A program made the position numbers and the translations under genes. 64,000 nt of DNA from Pyxidicoccus parkwaysis. Its GTDB lineage: Bacteria > Myxococcota > Myxococcia > Myxococcales > Myxococcaceae. This document shows, piece by piece, positions 1 to 7,805 of the stretch (position 1 is its first letter; every line of letters starts with the position of its first letter). The stretch is taken from the NCBI RefSeq assembly GCF_017301735.1, contig NZ_CP071090.1, positions 8,174,001 through 8,238,000 of the forward strand. The letters are read 5' to 3'. The notes under the pieces were generated by a model. That model did no database searches. It was not told the DNA's origin and worked only from the letters and a program-made list of their open reading frames with translations.

Positions 1-506
1 TAGATGACGGTGTCGTGCCAGGGGATGCGCGGGAAGGTGTCCCCCTCCCAGTCGAAGTTGTCGTCGGCGAGCACCACCGCCTTGGGCACGCCCGCCGCGT
101 CGTCGCGCGTGTCCTGGAGGAGGTCTTCGTCCTTGCCCGTGGCGGGAGCCGGGTAGCCGTAGATGGGGGCCTTGTAGTCCACCTTGCCGTGGATGGCCCG
201 CGCGTACGGGTCCATCAGCAGCTTGGTGGGGTTGAAGCGCAGGCCCTTCTTCGGCTCGCTCGGGCCGTGCACGCGCAGGCCGTAGAGCGTGCCCGGTTGC
301 AGCTCCGGCGCGTAGCCGTGCCAGACGTGGTTCGTGTTCTCCAGCAGGGGGAAGCGGCGGGTCTCCTTCGTGGGGTCCTCCGGGTCGAAGAGGCAGACCT
401 CCACCTTCTTCGCATGCTCGCTGAAGACCGCGAAGTTGACCCCCTGCCCGTCATACGTGGCGCCCAGGGGGTACGGCTTCCCTGGAAGCACCTCGGCCCG
501 CCTCAT
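1..506 (-). CDS. glgX: Glycogen debranching enzyme GlgX, N-terminal part (runs off the window)
   Basis: Only the first 168 residues are visible; the gene continues past the window start. The N-terminus (PGKPYPLGATYDGQGVNFAV) is the carbohydrate-binding (CBM48-like) beta-sandwich start of GlgX/isoamylase-type debranching enzymes, which hydrolyse alpha-1,6 branches of glycogen. The catalytic GH13 barrel is outside the window. Its ATG overlaps the stop codon of treY by four bases (ATGA), so the two are translationally coupled in a glycogen-to-trehalose operon. The identification as GlgX rather than the related trehalohydrolase TreZ rests on the N-terminal sequence alone. Confidence 0.85.
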   Translation of the reverse strand, partial: MRRAEVLPGKPYPLGATYDGQGVNFAVFSEHAKKVEVCLFDPEDPTKETRRFPLLENTNHVWHGYAPELQPGTLYGLRVHGPSEPKKGLRFNPTKLLMDPYARAIHGKVDYKAPIYGYPAPATGKDEDLLQDTRDDAAGVPKAVVLADDNFDWEGDTFPRIPWHDTVI

Positions 507-3500
507 CCCGTGCTCCTCTCCAACAGCACCACCGGGAACTCCGCCAGGAGCGGTCCGAGGGGCAGCACCACGCCGCCCGGCCCACGCTCCGGCCGCACCT
601 GACGCCCGGTGAAGACACTGCGGAACATCATGCCCGCATATGCCTCGGGAAGGTCGAGGAACGTGCTCCCATACGCACCCGCCAGTCCTTCCGGGGAATC
701 CAGGGCGGACAAGGTGTAGCGCGGTGCACATGCCAGCACCACCGCGCCCTCGTGCTCACGGGCGAAGGCCACGGCCGCCTTCGCGCGCGGGCCCGTCAAA
801 TCCAACGCCCGGTAGCCGCCCGAGCGGAACAGCACTGGCTGGCGCTGCCGCAGCCGCAGCGACTCGGCCAGCACGTAGAGCTTCACGCGGCCGTCGTCCA
901 TGTGGGCCACGAGCCGCGCGCACAGCCCGGCCCTGTCGCTCGCGGCCTCTTCATCCAGCGCGTCCAGCAGCCGCGCGCGCAGGGCGAAGTCCACCGGCCG
1001 CCGGTTGTCCGGGTCCACGAGGGACAAATCCCACAGCTCGCAGCCCTGGTACGTGTCCACCACGCCGGGCGAGGCGAGCTTGAGCAACAGTTGTCCCAGG
1101 GCGTTGTGCTGTCCCGCGCGCTCCAGGTGGCGCTTGAAGTCGCGCACGTCCTCCAGGAAGGCGCCGCCCTCCTTCATGTCGAAGCAGTGGTCCACGAAGC
1201 GCGCCACCGCGTCGTCGTAGGCGCCGTCCGGGTTGGTCCACGAAGTGCGGACCTTGGCCTCCTTCATGGCCTTGGCCATGTACTCGCGCACGCGGCGCTG
1301 GAAGTCCGTCAGCTCTTCCTGCGTGTGGTTCGCGCCCATGGGCCAGGCGCCCACCACCGTCTGGAAGAAGAGGTACACGTCGTTGGGAGACGGCGCGGGG
1401 CCGGAGGGCAGCGCGGTGACGAACCGCTCCACGAGGCGCGACCACTTCTTCACCCGCTTGCGCCACTCCTCGGGCATCTCGGAGAGGACGTTGATGCGGG
1501 CGCGCACGTCCTCGCTGCGCTTGGTGTCGTGGGTGCTGGAGGTGAGCTGGCTCGCGGGCCAGCGCTCCGCGCGCTCCTGGTTGCGCAGGTGGAAGGTGGT
1601 GGCGCGCACACCGAAGCGCTCCGGCTCGCCGCCCACCTCGTTGAGGCTCACCAGCCGGTTGTAGATGTAGAAGACGGTGTCCTCGAGCCCCTTGGCCATG
1701 ACGGGCCCCGTCACCTGCTGGAGCTTCATCGTGAAGCGCAGCATGACGGCGCGCTCCTGCTCGTTCGTGTGCTCGGGGTAGCGGCGCAGGAGGATGTCGC
1801 GCAGGAAGTCGAAGATGGATGCGTTGGTGGTGGCGTTGCGCTCCTTGGCGCGCTGAATGGTCCACTCGATGTACTGCACGTCGCGCGCGTCCAATTCCGG
1901 GCGCCAGCCGTCCACGTAGGTGCGGTAGACGGGGAACAGGGCGATGAACTCCACCAGCGCGCGCCGGAGCGAGTTGAGCGTGAAGTCTCGCGTGCGGCGG
2001 TTCATCTCGGAGATGCGGTTGAGCTCATGGGCCAGCACGTTGATTTCGCTGGCCATGGACACGCGCATGATGAGCAGCTTCTTCTGGTAGACGAGCTCGG
2101 CGAAGTCCGTCTTCTCGCCGATGAAGCGCTCGTAGATGTCCGTCAGGGCGGTCTCCGCGTCCGGCTGGACGAAGATGCCGCTCAGCGCGTTGGCGAAGCG
2201 GTAGCCGGTGGTGCCGTGCACGGCCCAGGAGTCCGGCATGCGCTCGCGGCCGCCCTGAATCTTCTCCACCACCACGTACAGCGCCTTGCGCAGCGGGCTG
2301 TCCGGATGCGCCGTGACTTCCGCGCGCCAGCGCTCGCGCAGCGCCGCCTCCACCGCCGGCCAGCGCGTGTCCGCCTCGCCGAAGTCCTTCCCGAAGAGGG
2401 CCCGGGCGCGCTCCAGGAAGAAGCGCTCCTGCAGGTCCAGGAAGTAGGCGGTGGGGTCGAACAGGCCGTCCGGATGGTCGATGCGCAGGCCGGTGACGCA
2501 GCCCTCGCGCAGCCAGCGGAAGATGAGCGCGTGCGCCTCCTGGAAGACCTCCGGATCCTCCTCGCGGAGGGCGGCCAGGCCGTTGATGTCGAAGAAGCGG
2601 CGGTAGTTGATTTCCTCCCCCGCCACGCGCCAGTGCGCCAGCCGGTAGCTGCTCGAGGACAGCACCGAGTCCAGCAAATCAAAGGACCGCGCGTTGCCGG
2701 GCTCGCCGTTGAAGACGCGGACGTTGTCCTCGATGTACGCGATGACTTCCGGGCTGGCCGCGGCCACGGCGGCGAGGCGGCGCTTGATGACCTCCTTCTC
2801 GCGGTGGCGCTCCAGCACCTTGGCCCGCTCCACCTCGGTGCGCGCGGGCAGGTGCTCAATCGCGGTGAGGACGGAGAGCAGCTCCACCATGCACGGGTGC
2901 TCCGCGCCCAGCTTCGCCTCCAGCCGCTCCAGCCCGTGCCGGAGGATGCGCGCGTACTGGCGCGGCGCCACCGGCAGCAGGTGGTCGTAGTAGTGGACGA
3001 AGAAGGCGCCGTCGCGGAAGGACAGCTTCAGCTCGCCGCGCTCCAGGACGATGCCGTACTGGTCGCCCAGAATCGGCAGCAGCACCTTGTCGCGCAGCTC
3101 CTCCTTCACGGGGCCCCAGTCGATGTCGAAGTACTTCGCGTAGACGGACGAGGGGCCGTTCTCCAGCACGTCGAACCAGAGCCGGTTGTCCCGTTCGATT
3201 CCCATGTGGTTGGGCACCACGTCCAGCACCTGCCCCAGGCCGTGCTCGCGCAGGGTGGCGCACAGGGCGGCATGGTCCTCGGGCGAGCCCACCTCGGGGT
3301 TGAGCTGCTGGTGGTCCGTGCAGTCGTAGCCGTGGGTGCTGCCCGGCGTCGCCTTCAGGTACGGCGAGGCGTACAAATCACTGACCCCCAGGCGGGCCAG
3401 GTAGGGCACCACCGCGCGGGCCTGTTGGAAGGTGAAGCCCTGGTGGAGCTGCAGGCGGTACGTGGACAGCGGCGTGTGGGGCCGGGAGCCCAGCTCCCCC

Positions 3501-3604
3501 TGCACACGTGTATAGAGGCCCTCGGCCAGGGCTTCAGCGGTCAGGGTGGCGCCCGCCGTTCCGGTGGAGACGGCGCCCTCTTCTTCCAAGCCATCGCGGA
3601 GCAT
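503..3604 (-). CDS. treY: Malto-oligosyltrehalose synthase
   Basis: TreY is a GH13-family enzyme that rearranges the reducing-end alpha-1,4 bond of maltodextrins to an alpha,alpha-1,1 bond, the first step of the TreY-TreZ trehalose pathway. The protein (about 1,033 residues) carries STYRLQLHQGFTF near the start, LDVVPNHMG (GH13 region I), GLRIDHPDGLFDP (region II with the catalytic Asp) and TSSTHDTKRSEDVRARI (late conserved region). The family is usually 700-1,000 residues, so this one is long, largely through inserts. A GTG about 11 codons downstream of the first Met is an alternative start. It overlaps glgX by ATGA. Confidence 0.93.
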   Translation of the reverse strand: MLRDGLEEEGAVSTGTAGATLTAEALAEGLYTRVQGELGSRPHTPLSTYRLQLHQGFTFQQARAVVPYLARLGVSDLYASPYLKATPGSTHGYDCTDHQQLNPEVGSPEDHAALCATLREHGLGQVLDVVPNHMGIERDNRLWFDVLENGPSSVYAKYFDIDWGPVKEELRDKVLLPILGDQYGIVLERGELKLSFRDGAFFVHYYDHLLPVAPRQYARILRHGLERLEAKLGAEHPCMVELLSVLTAIEHLPARTEVERAKVLERHREKEVIKRRLAAVAAASPEVIAYIEDNVRVFNGEPGNARSFDLLDSVLSSSSYRLAHWRVAGEEINYRRFFDINGLAALREEDPEVFQEAHALIFRWLREGCVTGLRIDHPDGLFDPTAYFLDLQERFFLERARALFGKDFGEADTRWPAVEAALRERWRAEVTAHPDSPLRKALYVVVEKIQGGRERMPDSWAVHGTTGYRFANALSGIFVQPDAETALTDIYERFIGEKTDFAELVYQKKLLIMRVSMASEINVLAHELNRISEMNRRTRDFTLNSLRRALVEFIALFPVYRTYVDGWRPELDARDVQYIEWTIQRAKERNATTNASIFDFLRDILLRRYPEHTNEQERAVMLRFTMKLQQVTGPVMAKGLEDTVFYIYNRLVSLNEVGGEPERFGVRATTFHLRNQERAERWPASQLTSSTHDTKRSEDVRARINVLSEMPEEWRKRVKKWSRLVERFVTALPSGPAPSPNDVYLFFQTVVGAWPMGANHTQEELTDFQRRVREYMAKAMKEAKVRTSWTNPDGAYDDAVARFVDHCFDMKEGGAFLEDVRDFKRHLERAGQHNALGQLLLKLASPGVVDTYQGCELWDLSLVDPDNRRPVDFALRARLLDALDEEAASDRAGLCARLVAHMDDGRVKLYVLAESLRLRQRQPVLFRSGGYRALDLTGPRAKAAVAFAREHEGAVVLACAPRYTLSALDSPEGLAGAYGSTFLDLPEAYAGMMFRSVFTGRQVRPERGPGGVVLPLGPLLAEFPVVLLERSTG

Positions 3605-3769
3605 TTCGCCCTGAGGTAGGTCCGCTGGAGACCTTCCGCCAGCACGCAGATGCCCGTCCGCCCTCTATCCAACGCTCCATGGGCCGGAAAAAAGCGGAGG
3701 GCCCGCCGCGCATGAAGCGCGACGAGCCCTCGGGTACGGCGTGCTGCCGGGCGGACCCGGCGGCGGTGC

Positions 3770-4084
3770 TCAGCTCAGCTGCTTGTTCACCAGCGCCGTC
3801 ATCTCGAACATGGTGACGTTCTTCTTGCCACCGAAGATGGGCTTCAGCTTGTCGTCGGCGTTGATCTGCCGCTTGTTCTTGGCGTCCTGGAGGCCCTGCT
3901 TCTTGATGTAGGCCCAGAGCTTCTTGACGACCTCGGTGCGAGGCAGCGGCTTGTTGCCGACAATCTCAGCGAGCGCGGCAGAAGGGGTCATCTCCTTCAT
4001 GAACGACGCGTTCGGCTTGCGCTTCGCACCAGCGGTCTTCTTGGCGGCGGGAGCCTTCTTCGCAGCAGCTTTCTTGGCGGCCAT
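3770..4084 (-). CDS. SWIB/MDM2-domain basic protein
   Basis: This 104-residue protein has a Lys/Ala-rich histone-H1-like tail (MAAKKAAAKKAPAAKKTAG) followed by a complete SWIB domain: PSAALAEIVGNKPLPRTEVVKKLW, then YIKKQGLQD, then an INADDKLKPIFGGKKNVTMFEMTALV-type core. SWIB domains are best known from eukaryotic SWI/SNF complexes, and bacterial copies occur in chlamydiae, where one is fused to topoisomerase, and in myxobacteria. The basic tail suggests nucleoid binding, which is inference. The gene appears monocistronic. A weak GC hairpin near 3746-3765 may act as its terminator. Confidence 0.9.
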   Translation of the reverse strand: MAAKKAAAKKAPAAKKTAGAKRKPNASFMKEMTPSAALAEIVGNKPLPRTEVVKKLWAYIKKQGLQDAKNKRQINADDKLKPIFGGKKNVTMFEMTALVNKQLS

Positions 4085-4154
4085 TCGTCTTGAGTCTCCT
4101 CCCCTCCGAAGGGGACGTTATACGGCTTTGCTTGTGTAAAGCTGGAGCCGATGC

Positions 4155-4410
4155 GGCGTAGAAGTAGCACGCCCAAGCCCGAAAAACAGCCCTCTCCTGC
4201 GTTTTTCCCTCGGAAGTCCCTCGGAAGATCGTCTCGCGAGCCCGACAATCCGGCTCCGCAGCGCGGTTTCTCCTCGGGAATGACGCGCTCGCGACGCCGC
4301 GCGAGGCCGAAAAATCGGCTCGGGAGCGCGTTTCTCCTCGGGAAATAGCCTTCGGAACGCTTCCCGAGCCCGACAATCCGGCTCCGGCGCGCTCGCGCCC
4401 TCGGAGCAGA
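4155..4410. repeat. Hairpin-containing imperfect tandem repeat, about 64-bp period
   Basis: The gap between the SWIB gene and the epimerase gene has no credible ORF. It is built of roughly four degenerate units. TTTCTCCTCGGGAA recurs exactly 64 bp apart (4267 and 4331). An identical 20-base hairpin block (GAGCC, nine bases, GGCTC) is found at 4238 and 4366, and a variant hairpin (GCCGA-AAAA-TCGGC) sits between them near 4307. The function is unknown; the hairpins could act as transcription terminators or attenuators upstream of the elb-type operon. Confidence 0.7.
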
Positions 4411-4471
4411 AGAGGACATCCGGCCGGAATTCCCCTTGCGGACGTGGTGTGTTTTTTTGGATGAATCGCCC

Positions 4472-5452
4472 ATGAAAGCCCTCATCACCGGTGCCGGCGG
4501 CTTCCTGGGAATCTGGCTGGCCAGAGCCTTGGCGGCGCGCGGCGACACCGTGACGTGCCTCCTGAGACCCGGGGGTGACGCCTCCGGACTGGCCGGCATC
4601 TCCTATACGCGAGTGGACGGAGACGTGACGGTGCCCGCCTCGCTGGGCCCCGCCGTCGCCGGACAGGATGTCGTCTTCCACCTCGCCGGCGTGCGACGCG
4701 GCGCGACGCGAGCGGACTTCATGCGCGTCAACGCCGAGGGCACCCGCATCCTCTGTGACGCCATGGTGGCCGCCGGCCACCGCCCGCGCCTGGTGCTGGC
4801 CGGCTCGCTGGCGGCCATGGGTCCCTCCACTCCCACCCGGCCCCATGTGGAGGAGGACCCCTTCCACCCGCATGAGTGGTACGGCGAGAGCAAGGCAGAG
4901 GCGGAGCGCATCGCCTTCTCCTATGCGGACCGGCTGCCGGTGACGGTGACGCGCCCGCCGCGCATCCTCGGGCCCGGTGACAGGGAGAATCTCACCTTCT
5001 TCAAGCTCGCGAAGAAGGGCATCCGCCTGGAGCTCAAGGGCGGCCCGCGCCCGCTCACCATGGTGGACGTGGAGGACGTGGTGGACCTCATGCTCCTCCA
5101 GGCCGAGCACCCGAAGGCGCTGGGCGAGGCCTTCTTCTGCGCGGGCCCCGGCGCCCCGGTCTCCCTGGAGGAGGTGCAGGACATGGGGGCCAGGGCCCTG
5201 GGGCTGCACCCGCGCACGGTGCGGCTGAGCCCCGGCGTGCTCCAGGCGCTGGCCTCGGTGGCGGACGGAATGTCGCAGGTGACGGGCCGGAAACTGCCCC
5301 TGAACCGGAAGCTGGCGAGGCAGCTGCTTGCCCCCGCCTGGACGTGCTCCGGCGCCAAGGCCGAGCGCCTGCTCGGTTTTCACCCTCGGCGCGACCTGGC
5401 GGACTCCATCCGCCGCAGCGCGGAGTGGTACCGCCAGCAGGGCTGGTTATAG
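4472..5452 (+). CDS. NAD-dependent epimerase/dehydratase (first gene of the ether-lipid-type cluster)
   Basis: This 326-residue extended short-chain dehydrogenase begins with the Rossmann motif MKALITGAGGFLG. It has the active-site YGESK (Tyr-x-x-x-Lys) near residue 136 and a C-terminal substrate-binding lobe. It is the first of five same-strand genes whose order (epimerase, HAD, LarA-like, ElbD, epimerase) matches what I recall of the myxobacterial elb ether-lipid cluster. Its exact substrate is not evident. The start is the ATG preceding KALITG, because the Rossmann strand begins immediately after it. Confidence 0.88.
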   Translation: MKALITGAGGFLGIWLARALAARGDTVTCLLRPGGDASGLAGISYTRVDGDVTVPASLGPAVAGQDVVFHLAGVRRGATRADFMRVNAEGTRILCDAMVAAGHRPRLVLAGSLAAMGPSTPTRPHVEEDPFHPHEWYGESKAEAERIAFSYADRLPVTVTRPPRILGPGDRENLTFFKLAKKGIRLELKGGPRPLTMVDVEDVVDLMLLQAEHPKALGEAFFCAGPGAPVSLEEVQDMGARALGLHPRTVRLSPGVLQALASVADGMSQVTGRKLPLNRKLARQLLAPAWTCSGAKAERLLGFHPRRDLADSIRRSAEWYRQQGWL

Positions 5453-5508
5453 AGCGCCGCCATCGTTGACCACACCCCCCCTGGAGTGTCAGGAAGCCCG
5501 CTGCCCCC

Positions 5509-6174
5509 ATGCCCGCGAAAGCTGCCTTTTTCGATGTCGACGGGACGCTCGTGAAGACGAACGTCGTCCACGTCTACGCGTACTACGCGATGAACCGTGG
5601 CTCGGTCCTGGGCATCGCCGGGAGGACGTTGAGCACGGCCCTCAGCGTGCCCCTCTTCGGCGTCATGGACGTCGTCGACCGGAAGACGTTCAACGAGTTC
5701 TTCTACCGCTACTACGCGGGGTTGACCGAGGACCGGCTCGTCACCATTGCGCAGGACATGTTCGAGGACGTGCTCCAGCCGGCCCTCTTCGAGCAGTCCC
5801 AGGACCTCATCGACCAGGCGCGTCGTAGCGGCTGCAAGGTGGTGCTCGTCACCGGCGCGCTGGACTTCACCATGCGCCCGCTCGCCCGCCACCTGGGCGT
5901 GGACGACATGATCGCCAACAAGATGCAGTTCGTGGGCGGCAAGGCCACCGGCAAGGTGATTCCGCCCATCATCGAGGGCGCGAACAAGGCCAACGCCATC
6001 CGCGCCTACTGCGTGAAGGAGGGCCTGGCGCTGGACCAGTGCCATGGCTACTCCGACAGCTCCTCCGACTACGCGATGCTCGCGGTGGTGGGCCGTCCCA
6101 CCGCGGTGAATCCGGACATGCGCCTGCGCTCCATCGCGCGCGCGTACAACTGGCCCATCCTCGACCTCAAGTAG
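5509..6174 (+). CDS. HAD-IB family phosphatase
   Basis: The 221-residue protein has the HAD motifs: motif I FFDVDGTL at residues 7-14, motif II Thr in LVTGALD near residue 118, and motif IV in GYSDSSSDYAML near residue 184. Its C-terminal subfamily IB layout resembles SerB and phosphatidylglycerol-phosphate or lysophosphatidate phosphatase-like enzymes. In this operon a lipid-phosphate substrate is plausible, but that is inference. It lies 56 bp after the epimerase gene and 12 bp before the LarA-like gene, so co-transcription is likely. Confidence 0.88.
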   Translation: MPAKAAFFDVDGTLVKTNVVHVYAYYAMNRGSVLGIAGRTLSTALSVPLFGVMDVVDRKTFNEFFYRYYAGLTEDRLVTIAQDMFEDVLQPALFEQSQDLIDQARRSGCKVVLVTGALDFTMRPLARHLGVDDMIANKMQFVGGKATGKVIPPIIEGANKANAIRAYCVKEGLALDQCHGYSDSSSDYAMLAVVGRPTAVNPDMRLRSIARAYNWPILDLK

Positions 6175-6186
6175 GCCCCGTTCCCC

Positions 6187-7797
6187 ATGCGCCCGTTCAA
6201 GACGCTCCAGAAGCTGTACGACGAGGAAAGCCAGGTGGTCATCACGGAGAAGGGCAGCCCCCCGCGGGCGCTCTTCTACGGCGAGGGCTTCCTGCAGGAA
6301 GATCTACCCGTCGGTACGCGGGTCATCTTCCCCCGGCCGCCCCTGGCCGGCGTGCCCAACGTCAAGGCCGCCATCCGCTGGGCCATCAACCACCCGGAGG
6401 GCATGGAGCCGCTGCACGCCCTGCTCAAGCCGGGCATGCGCCTGACCTGCGTCATCGACGACATCAGCGTCCCGCTGCCGCCCATGGTGACGCCGGACGT
6501 GCGCCAGTCCATCCTGGAGGTGGTGCTGGAGCTCGCCGCCGACAGCGGCGTGGACGACATCCACCTGGTCATCGCCAACGCCCTGCACCGCCGCATGACG
6601 GAAGGCGAGATGCGGCGCATGGTGGGCCAGAAGATCTACGACGAGTTCTACCCGGACCGTTACTACAACCACGACGCCGAGGACCCGGACGGCATCGTCG
6701 CGCTGGAGCGCACGTCCCACGGTGAAGAGGTGTCCGTGAACCGCCGCGTGGCGGAGAGCGACCTCATCATCTACGTCAACGTGAACTTCGTGCCGATGAA
6801 TGGCGGGCACAAGTCCATGGGCACGGGCGTGTCCAACTACGCCTCGCTGCGCCACCACCACAACCCGAAGACCATTCGCGCCTCCGACAGCTACATGGAG
6901 CCGAAGGCCAGCGCGCTCTACCGGAGCAACGAGCGCATCGGCCGCAACATCGACAAGCACCTGAAGGTCTTCCACATCGAGACGTCGCTGAACAACCGCA
7001 TGTTCGGCGGGCCGACGGACTTCCTCGCCAAGAAGGAAGAGGACTACACGGAAGGCGACCGCCTGAAGTTCCAGGCCATGCGCTACGCGCTGTCCAAGAT
7101 GCCGCGCGCGGCGGCGCGCAAGGTGCTCAACGCCATTCCCGCGCCCTATGACGTCACGGGCGTATTCGCCGGGGCCACCGAGCCCGCGCACCAGAAGACG
7201 CTGGAGGCGAGCTGGAAGCAGTACGTGGTGCCGGTGGAGGGGCAGAGCGACATCGTCATCTTCCCCATCCCCTTCATCTCTCCGTACAGCGTCAACTCCA
7301 TCCTCAACCCGCTGCTCGTGCAGGTGATGGGGCTGGGCTACTTCTTCAACCTCAACCGCGGCGTGCCGCTGGTGAAGAAGGGCGGCGTGCTGATTCTCCT
7401 GCACCCGGCCTACGACGAGTTCGACCCCGAGCACCACCCCAGCTACATCGAGTTCTTCAACCGGCTGCTGCCGGAGACGCGCGACTCCATGAAGCTGGAG
7501 CACAAGTACGAGAAGGAGTTCGCGGAGAACCCCAGCTACGTGCACCTGTACCGCAAGGGCAACGCCTACCACGGCGTGCACCCCTTCTACATGTGGTACT
7601 GGGGCGAGAATGGCCGCCAGCACGTGGGCAAGGTCATCGTCGCGGGCGCGGAGAACAACCACGTCCCCGCCCTCATGGGCTGGGACCGCACCGACACCCT
7701 CACCGAGGCGATTGAAGAGGCGCGCGGCTTCATGGGCCGCTCGGCCACCATCAGCCTGCTGCGCATTGCCCCCACGGTGATGGTGGACGTGAAGTGA
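6187..7797 (+). CDS. LarA-like (DUF2088) protein
   Basis: The 536-residue protein has the N-terminal fold of the nickel-dependent lactate racemase LarA (DUF2088): VIDDISVPLPP near residue 98, IVIANALHRRMT-type and NGGHKSMGTGVSNYASL segments, and a C-terminal half with LLHPAYDEFDPEHHPSYIEF. It is longer than LarA (about 425 residues), and a pincer-cofactor lysine cannot be assigned by eye, so racemase activity is uncertain. It is the third gene of the ether-lipid-type cluster, directly upstream of elbD. Confidence 0.8.
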   Translation: MRPFKTLQKLYDEESQVVITEKGSPPRALFYGEGFLQEDLPVGTRVIFPRPPLAGVPNVKAAIRWAINHPEGMEPLHALLKPGMRLTCVIDDISVPLPPMVTPDVRQSILEVVLELAADSGVDDIHLVIANALHRRMTEGEMRRMVGQKIYDEFYPDRYYNHDAEDPDGIVALERTSHGEEVSVNRRVAESDLIIYVNVNFVPMNGGHKSMGTGVSNYASLRHHHNPKTIRASDSYMEPKASALYRSNERIGRNIDKHLKVFHIETSLNNRMFGGPTDFLAKKEEDYTEGDRLKFQAMRYALSKMPRAAARKVLNAIPAPYDVTGVFAGATEPAHQKTLEASWKQYVVPVEGQSDIVIFPIPFISPYSVNSILNPLLVQVMGLGYFFNLNRGVPLVKKGGVLILLHPAYDEFDPEHHPSYIEFFNRLLPETRDSMKLEHKYEKEFAENPSYVHLYRKGNAYHGVHPFYMWYWGENGRQHVGKVIVAGAENNHVPALMGWDRTDTLTEAIEEARGFMGRSATISLLRIAPTVMVDVK

Positions 7798-7805
7798 GGC
7801 CGCCC

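Noticed and set aside
752..3619. Very long + strand open frame opposite treY (955 codons)
   Set aside because: It is the antisense shadow of treY, caused by GC-rich codons; the composition (His, Arg, Val and Gln-rich with no motif) is not protein-like. The same applies to long antisense frames over elbD, uvrD, the GMC oxidoreductase and the CARDB gene.
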